A stretch of DNA of 64,000 bases from Patiria pectinifera. Its lineage: Eukaryota; Echinodermata; Asteroidea; Valvatida; Asterinidae. Of this stretch, positions 56,836 to 64,000 are shown one piece after another. Numbering within the stretch: position 1 is the stretch's first letter; the number at the start of each line of letters is the position of its first letter. The DNA is taken from positions 19,246,863 through 19,310,862 of the forward strand of contig CM057135.1 of NCBI GenBank assembly GCA_029964075.1, written 5' to 3'. The translations under genes and the position numbers were made by a program. Below the pieces are notes generated by a model. That model was not told the DNA's origin, did not search any database, and saw nothing but the letters and a program-made list of their open reading frames with translations.

Positions 56836-58148
56836 GTACTGTCAGTGTCACACTGTTAAGATACAACAGTTTCAACTTTTTAACTACAGTTTGAGTAACT
56901 CCAGCTTTAATAGTCAAATGCTCATCGCTGGAGATACAACTACGAGATATAAACTATGCGTACGTACTGTTCATTTGATTGTGAGTGTGACTATTTGTTT
57001 ATGTTATCATCTGCAGGGTAATGTATATTTCTACTTGTGTCTGGTAGCCTAACGGGTGATCTTTAAAGATGCAGAAAAAAAAACGTAAGTTGAAATAGAT
57101 CATGTTTCAGAGGTTCAAGTCTTTTCAACATAGTTTTGCACGATTGACCTTTACAGAGAAGATACATAAAGGAAAAAGAGGCGTTGGATTGCATCATCTT
57201 TCCAAAATTGCTGGAGCTACAACTACGATATAAAAACTATATCTTAAGAAGCTACAAAAATGCGACGCTATACATTTTATGTCCCCAATGTATTGCACAA
57301 ATGGTCCTTTTTCCCAGATTCAATTCGAAATACCTCTTACTATGCAGCAATCATTCCTGAAAAACATGACGTCACTGTGCATCGCTCCACATCTTCCCTG
57401 CTCCACATGTGTAGTGTGCACGATGTGTGTGGGTGGTACCCACGTACTTCACGCACACTACACATGTGGAACAGGGAAAATGTCGAGCAATGTTGAAAAT
57501 CATGTGACATTTACGATATGAAGCATGACATCCGTGCAGGTTACTGGACTTGTGTTGGAGAAACACCAACGAAATCATCCATAAATTTCATATTTTGGTT
57601 TTCTTGTTCTGTTTGAAGCCCATTTTTAGCTTCAAAAATGACCGCTGCGAAGATCATTGGAGCTGGAGTTACTCCAGCTACATATACTTTTTAACAAGGG
57701 AGTACTGCAAAGACAGAAATTTACTGATGATGATTACTGAGGCATCACTTAATGCAAATTTCTTAACATTTGTGTCTCATCAGTGGCTAGTTTCACTACT
57801 ACCGTTTGAGCAGCAATATCCAGGCATTGCTGCAGACCTGTGCATACATGCTGTCCATTTGATTGTGAGTGTGACTATTTCTTTACGTTATCATCTGCAG
57901 GGTAATGTAGATTTCTAATTTTGTCTGGTTGCCTAACGCCTGGTCTTCAAAGATGCAGAAACAAAACACGTAAGTTGAAAATGGATCATTACCCCAAGTC
58001 TTTTCACCCTGCATGTTGTTTGTATCAATTTAATTAGTAGAAAATTTAGTACAGCCAATCTATAAATGAATGACAATAGCAGGTGAAAAAGTCTGTGCAC
58101 TCCCCTGATGTCACTTGTTTGACATAGTCTTCCCTGACATTTTTTTAG
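56836..58148. repeat. Right flank: diverged tandem copies of the flanking repeat
   Basis: Copies of the 26,821 repeat lie at about 57,005-57,215 and 57,892-57,985. Each is preceded by 'catttgattgtgagtgtgac' and 'ttatcatctgcagggtaatg'. A hairpin at 57,381-57,495 pairs TCCACATGTGTAGTGTGC with GCACACTACACATGTGGA. A 'ctccagc' / 'gctggag' word recurs nearby. No exon has support. Confidence 0.55.
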
Positions 58149-58399
58149 GTTGATTCCAGATCGAGATGTGCTCGTCCAGTGGAAGGAAGACAATTCAAAG
58201 AATGTTGTAGCTATGAAAGACTTGTCCTTTTCAACTGGGAAACTCACACGGGGTGCAACGGTTTCCATCAAATGGGAGGGGACAACGTGGATTGGACATG
58301 TTTTGGACATCGATGACTGCTCATCATCTGAAGAAGATTATGATTCAGACGCTGATGCCGATGTTTCCTTGTCAAAGCTCATTCTCAACAAGAAAACAG
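58149..58399 (+). CDS. Isolated exon of unknown gene
   Basis: An acceptor (TTTTTTTAG) and donor (CAG|GTAGGC) bound 251 nt of open sequence. It encodes IPDRDVLVQWKEDNSKN, then GATVSIKWEGTTWIGHVLDI, then an acidic Ser/Asp run. The two parallel strands with W/Y and G residues resemble a small SH3- or Tudor-like barrel seen in the N-terminus of many invertebrate BEN- or transposon-related proteins. No partner exons on the plus strand were identified. Confidence 0.5.
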
Positions 58400-58797
58400 G
58401 TAGGCTATATCTGTTCAGACTGGTCTGTATTTGGCTCTGACTATTGATGTGCATCTGGCCGTGTTGACGAGGCCAAACCGACCAGAGACATTAATTTCAT
58501 AAAACAGAATCCAAACCAAATCCGAAAACCGAACCAACCAGAAAAAAAAACACGAATTGTGGCTTCGGCAAATGTATCCACTTTTTGCGCCTGAACTGTG
58601 ACCTACTTGTGGGCCTACATAATATAGATTGTTGAAACAGACATCAAACCATTTTTAGTTGCACCGCGCAGTGATTCTTGCACTATAATTTTCGGCTTCG
58701 GGTCGCGTTTGCACAACATTAGCTCTAGTGGGCCACACCAGGCCCAAGCAGTAATGGACATATCATGCCATTTGGCACCACACGGCCCGACCAGATA

Positions 58798-58852
58798 AGG
58801 GCAATAACATGCCATTGGGCAATAACATGCCCTGGGGCAATAACATTCCCTG
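58798..58852 (+). repeat. Short tandem repeat, unit about 20 bp
   Basis: GGGCAATAACATGCC-type units occur three times in a row, followed by related 'caggcccaa' words on both sides (58,740 and 58,860). Confidence 0.75.
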
Positions 58853-60407
58853 GGCACCCAGGCCCAAAACAATTGGCATAACACGCCCAAGCTACATGTA
58901 CATGAGCCAAATGCACTTCAACTTGGTGCTTAAATCACATTTTACGCTTGGATAAACACACGATAACTTCCAACCGATGTTACATTCAGTCAGGAAAGCA
59001 TAGCCTCGGGAAACTTCTGAGCGCTATGGCAACAATTTAAATTTCCATAACAAAAATAATACATTATATTTACATGCCCCAAAATATGAGTAATTTGGTT
59101 ACTGGCTGTCTGCATCCGCAAAAAATTGCCAGACAAACTAACCGATGGAATCAACTGTACGATGAACCAGTAGGCACCTAAGGAAATCACATGTATAACC
59201 TCATGACACCAGCGAGCGCTAAACATGTATTGATAAATTCTGAATATGTTGTGTGGGTGGTGCTAAGGGGATGGTGGTGGGTGAAAATTGAAAGAACAAT
59301 TTTTTTGTCTGTACACGCTTTGGATGGCTGTGACAGAGTGGCCGTATGGTTACAGCCCGCCGAGCGCCCAGCGTCCCGACGCGCACCCAAGAATCTCATT
59401 GGTTAAAAGTTTTCCAAGGCAATTTAGGTCCCCGTGAACTTTAGCCCTTTGCATAATTATCCCTTATTAGGCGCCGACCCGTCTGAGCCTGTAATAACCT
59501 AAGCGCGCCACACAAAATATGGCAAAAAGTTTGGTGACCGAGATATGCTCGTTTGTGGGTCACAGGATGGTGCGTATTAGATCATTAGACAGCACGCACG
59601 GAGGCCTAACACTGGGATAAAAGCGTTCGCCGAGTCACCGCTGTTTTCCAACTGACAAAAATATAGTTTTGCGCACGCGCGGCTTTTGCACGAATGCAGT
59701 GCGCCCTCAGTTGACGAAATTCGTGTGATGAAAATTCATGAGCGATTCGGCGATGTCATCAAACACAAAACAAACTCCTCCTATAGCAATATAAATGAAT
59801 GTTCAGGACTATTTTGTGTCGATGACGACATGCCAGGGTCATGTTAATCTAGCCGACCTCATTTTATGCTCGTTCGGTCGATCAAGCGACGTGAAATCAT
59901 TCGCGAAACAAGCACCTGTCAACGGCTTCTTACCGTGAGTTTTTGATGTATTCGTGATTGTTCAGTATATTTACTCTTCATTTACTACATTGAGTGAATT
60001 TTCCTACAGAAAAATTGACTGCACCCGTTATATTTAATCTCTTTTAAATGATTGAATCGCAAAATTGGACGAGCAAACTCTCCATATATTGCAGCATACC
60101 CATTTACAATGTGCTGCGGCACGCAGCTGGCTGCACTGCACAAGGAGTGTAAAAGCCGTGCCAATTTTGAAATGGTGTCACCGCCAGCCATTACGTCGCC
60201 ATTGAGTAAATATCGTTGTACCTTTATAGGCATATGGGCATTTTTTATGGACTCGCCGTAAGTTATTTGGGCTTAGTATTTTTTTTTGGCATGAATGAGA
60301 TTTTATTTCTGAGTTAGGCCCTGCCGTAATTTATTAATTAATTAATTCTATCACTACACTAGTATTATGAGGCACTTTATTTTAATACTCGCTCATTTTA
60401 TTTTAGG
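58853..60407. other. No recognised gene; locally GC-richer stretch
   Basis: There are no exons I can support. From about 59,330 to 59,900 CpG-containing words (cgcgcacc, gcgccgacccg, cgcacgcgcgg) are commoner than in the surroundings, compatible with a promoter-like region, but no start site can be assigned. Confidence 0.3.
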
Positions 60408-63400
60408 CATGTCATGCAAGTTGAAGGCTCACGATGACTATACCAGGATGACTTCCGCTTCTGACGTTGGCTCCTGGATGGAAGAAGATTTCCGATGGAG
60501 GGATTGACCATGAGAAGATGTTCCCTCGTCACATATTCCAGCTGGATCTGGATCGCTCTTCCGTGTGTTGCGTGTGCCGGCAAATCTTCTGTTGAGTGTT
60601 TTGAAAACCCCATGCATGGATTCACGCCCCTGTTCCCCTAGCAGTCCTAGCCCGTGTTGTGTGCGACGAATAAAAGAAATCATGTGGTCTTCCATCATGT
60701 GCATTTTTGGAGGAATGGTTTTTGTTGGGAAGTTGCAGCGAAAGAATTCCAGAAATGTACTGATGTCATGCTCTGCAGGAAGACAGAAAAAAAGCACAAG
60801 GTAGTCTGTAGAACATCATTATTGCGCATTGACACGTGAACTAAGATTTTTAAGCAATCGTTTATTCAATAAATACAAGTGTGTATATTTACATTTTTAA
60901 TGCTGCTGTATTTTATTCTGATATTGACTTATCCATTCTACCTTTCCAAGTTATGCTTACTTACCAAGCTGTGTTATTTCTGTCAAATCCAGGTGTCTAC
61001 TTGCATCGTAAACATTGTGGCATTTGGAGAACAGTGTGAACAATGTTGAAAACTTCTCTGCGATGCCTTCTGCCTCCTTGTGCTTGAGACGTTTCATGAG
61101 ATGAAACGTTTCATCAACGATTGAAGATGTTAGCTTTTGTATGTTCACCTCATGTAGTAAAAAAAATCAAATTTGATTAACATTTACAACAAATTTTGTT
61201 AAGAATAAAGTTCCATTGTATTTCCGTCGCATGTACCATACCTTCAGGCATTTATGAACATGATTGCCGATGAATGTGTTGGAGTAGTACGCTTGGCGTC
61301 TGTTTTTGATTTCTTGGAGTGTCTCTTCAAGTTTTATGAAAAGAGGCTTGTTTCTTGAAGGTACCGGTTGAATTGAAACTGATGCTATTGTTTCCTGTAA
61401 AATTACATTTAAAAAACATTCAGTAAATAAAGCTTGAATGGCAGACAAACACATTTAGCTACGGAATTGAAAATGAATACTGATCAATAGGGCATGCAAC
61501 ATACCTGTCTGGCTAATTCTTCATTTAGTTTCTTGATCTCTTCTCCAGTTTCCACAGTGACATCCTGCACATCCACCGTGTCAATGATCAGCGCGACAAC
61601 TGCTAGCTGTTCCTTGAGGTCATCAATCTGACTGCTAATCTCCTCAACCCTGTCCCTGGCAGCAAAAACCTCGGAGAGTTTTGCCACGTGCAATGGTAGG
61701 GGGCCATTGGTAAGGAGGGCACCTTGTCTGGGGCTCGTGCCAGTGTTTAAGCTATAGTTCAAGCAGTGTACAGCATTCCTGCTCCAAGAGGGTGAAACGC
61801 TTGAACCATACACCAAGGCGTACGTGTAGGGATGATGGACAACCCTTCAAAACATAAATGAGGAAGCTGAAAATTGACATTGATTCAATATTTGTTTTGT
61901 TTGAATGAACATATTTTCATTTCAGATTACCTTTCACTTACCAAATTGATAGGAACATCAAAGAAGCTATTGTCGATTACATTGTTGCATTCTTGATATA
62001 ACTTCATGCTTCAGTGAAATTGGAGTGATCCTGGGCTAGTGTCTGGAGATTTCTGGGGGTGCAAGGGGGCCGATCATCTTTCTTCATTGCCATAGCTTTA
62101 CTCGTTATTGTACACCACAAGCATGGGTGACGACCTGAACAAATAAGATATTGACACTGCATTATTTATGATGAAATTTTTTCATGCAGAGAACATGTAT
62201 TTTTTTTATAGGCATTTATCGAAGAGATAATTACAAGTTTCTTTCCTCTGAGATGAAGGACAAAATACGAGGTTAGTGGTTAGTGCAAAGATTGTGATTA
62301 TCAAATAAATTGAACACAGTGTAGGGTCTTTATAGTTATACTCAGTACGAATGCAGTTGTCAACTCACCAAGATATTTGTCCGTGAATTGGGCACGAGTC
62401 CACGCGCTCGGTCTCCTCGCCTCGGGACGAATACTGACTCCGTCGACCGCGATATCACTCCTGGCGCGGATGCACGAATCACAGTTCGTATAGAGTTTTT
62501 ATCCACGAGGATTGTTCAGGACACAAACAGACGATTACTGACTTGACGAAAACACACGAAGACGAAGACAAACGCTGGTAAAATTATGCTGAAGATTGGT
62601 GCTCAAAAACTTGTCAAAACGCGATAACTCCTAACTTTTCACCAACAGTAGAACACATGGAAAAACCCACACGTACGGAACACATGTGAACGCACCAGCG
62701 AATTTATATGTACATTGTATACAGGGTACCAGTCAAAGATGTTCGCTGGCGTTGATTGGCGAGTTCTTTACATGTGACGCCAATGTTGTTATTTACATTA
62801 AGTCGCGTTAAAGGGGCAGTCACTACAACAGAAACAATTTTGCTAGCAAACACAATAATCACTTATGTAGCATACCTCCATGTTGTGTTAGTGATGGACT
62901 CCACTTGCTTCTTGTACCTGTCCAGTGCCATGTGCAAATTTGAAGCACTGTCTGAAGCTTCAAACGCACAGATAACACTAGTGTTCTTGCGTGAATTGGG
63001 ACTGGCGATGTTAGCTACTTCAAGCATTAGCTTTGAGTCAAATTTCATCCGTGGGCATTCCTTCAGTCCAGCGCAACTTGCAACATCTTTAAACAAAAGG
63101 TACATTGATCCATATAATATTAACAGACTAGCAAGTAGTGTATTGAAATGAATGTTATGTGTGTACATGTGTATAATATAATCAGGTGGGATCCGGCGGG
63201 CAAAATCAGGCGGGAACCCCCCCCCCCCCCCAGCTTTGTCAAAACAAATTGTGTTCATAGAAATTCCTAAAAGATATAGCCCCCACCCCCCCCCCCTTAA
63301 TTTCCCCGCTCTGACCCCCTAAAAATATACAGGCAGTTGTGCAAAAATACGTACAGAGGCAGCTTGGTTAAGGGGTATTTGTACACTATTCTGTAATATA

Positions 63401-63725
63401 GTGTTACTAATCGTCTGATTTGAACAGCGTCCCCATTGAAAGTATGGTGCGAGCGCCCTCCGTCCCCCTCCTATTGATTTGAGGACCAAATTCCGCCACT
63501 CCCCACCCTCGCAAAAATTCTGGATCCACCCCTGATATACCTGTCATATTTATCCAGCAGGCCCAAAGTGTATGTCTTCAAGCCAGTGATGGAGATGCAG
63601 GGAGCTAGTTTACTCATCAAACCACCGCTGCCATCCTGTGCAACGAAGTGCATCCTCTCTGCTTCCAAGATGTCCTGCCCAACTGAGGCTTTTCCGAGAC
63701 TGCGGCTGGCTTGTTCATTGGCCAT
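60408..63725 (-). CDS. Multi-exon gene of unrecognised, probably transposon-linked family
   Basis: Exons (minus), with splice sites: 63725-63541 (possible start ANEQASRSLG), 63086-62876, about 61850-61505, 61394-61242, 61148-60965, 60772-about 60408. The last four join in phase. Exon three encodes a coiled-coil (RVEEISSQIDDLKEQLAVV..EEIKKLNEELARQ). The last exon has PKMHMMEDHMISFIRR, then GLLGEQGRESMHGVFKTLN, a block I associate with repetitive invertebrate proteins of uncharacterised function. After that block the best-looking continuation (IQLEYVTREHLLMVNPS) lies in another frame, suggesting a frameshift near 60,550. The first two exons do not join in phase, so an exon may be missing. Confidence 0.6.
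61851..62875. other. Intron or intergenic stretch with GC-richer patch
   Basis: Nothing coding is recognised. A patch at 62,395-62,490 (cgctcggtctcctcgcctcg) is GC-rich. It could be a promoter if the gene's first two exons belong elsewhere. Confidence 0.25.
63190..63534. repeat. Probable hAT-type MITE in an intron
   Basis: Left end CAGGTGGGATCCGGCGGG; right end TTCTGGATCCACCCCTG, with poly-C tracts inside. The ends match the 29,271 copy. Flanks do not show a clean 8-bp duplication. Confidence 0.55.
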
Positions 63726-63777
63726 TACAACATTGTACTATGGATTTCTGATAGTTTACATAGAAGGTAATGAAGTA

Positions 63778-63884
63778 CAGTGGAACGCTGCTATAACGAA
63801 CATCGCGGGATCCACATAAATTGTTCGTAATAGCAATCATGATGTTCGGTATAGACGAATGTTCGGCATAATGACGTTCCACTG
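63778..63884. mobile_element. Tigger/pogo-type MITE with TA duplication
   Basis: Left end CAGTGGAACGCTGCTATAAC; right end ATAATGACGTTCCACTG. TA flanks both sides (63,776-63,777 and 63,885-63,886). CAGTGGAAC..ATAACGAAC is the well-known terminal form of Tc1/mariner pogo-like elements. At 107 bp it is non-autonomous. Confidence 0.88.
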
Positions 63885-64000
63885 TACTATCATGGAATGC
63901 ATTTGGTCAGAAGGTGGAGAATAATTGACAAATCACGATTTAACAACCAGTTGGAAAGCATGTTCAATGTTGGTCAGTAGCAGGTAATCACAGCTCATGA

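Overview
This window is eukaryotic nuclear DNA, not bacterial. It is AT-rich, the coding pieces are short exons bounded by GT/AG splice sites whose phases match, and most of the rest is nested transposable elements, MITEs, LINE fragments and minisatellites. The frequent tacatgta-type words, the tRNA-derived repeats and the transposon families fit a marine invertebrate, perhaps an echinoderm or other invertebrate deuterostome; the species call is inference only.

Layout. 0.8-9.3 kb (minus strand): a multi-exon gene with a Glu-rich region, two C2H2-like fingers and a tyrosine-recombinase catalytic domain, peppered with MITEs. 9.3-25.5 kb: mostly repeats, with a TTAA-flanked MITE family, a hAT-type MITE with an 8-bp target duplication, two tandem minisatellites, a LINE 3' end and two tRNA-like repeats. 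25.5-26.8 kb: a 5'-truncated LINE. 27.0-56.8 kb: one dead Ty3/Gypsy provirus on the minus strand, flanked by GTAC at both ends, into which at least four other elements have inserted. 57-64 kb: a diverged flanking repeat, an isolated plus-strand exon, and a second multi-exon minus-strand gene with a coiled-coil segment.

The main result is the Gypsy region. Its 3' LTR is cut in two (27,022-27,522 and 41,937-42,125). The 14.4 kb between the halves starts and ends with CAGGGG-type inverted termini and is bordered by a 7-bp near-identical duplication of LTR sequence. This insert carries two intron-rich genes in convergent orientation: an EXO1/XPG-type 5' nuclease (plus) and a large transposase-like protein (minus, at least 12 exons, nearly all joins phase-compatible). 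I interpret it as a large two-gene DNA transposon of the Academ type (XPG-bearing lineage). The Gypsy also holds a 2.2-kb TIR element in gag (TSD CTAAG), a CR1-like LINE in integrase (TSD GTTAA), and a 1.3-kb TIR element inside that LINE. The Gypsy polymerase genes are inactivated by stops, frameshifts and substitutions, whereas the recognised exons of the two genes of the 14.4-kb element read open, so the latter looks younger.
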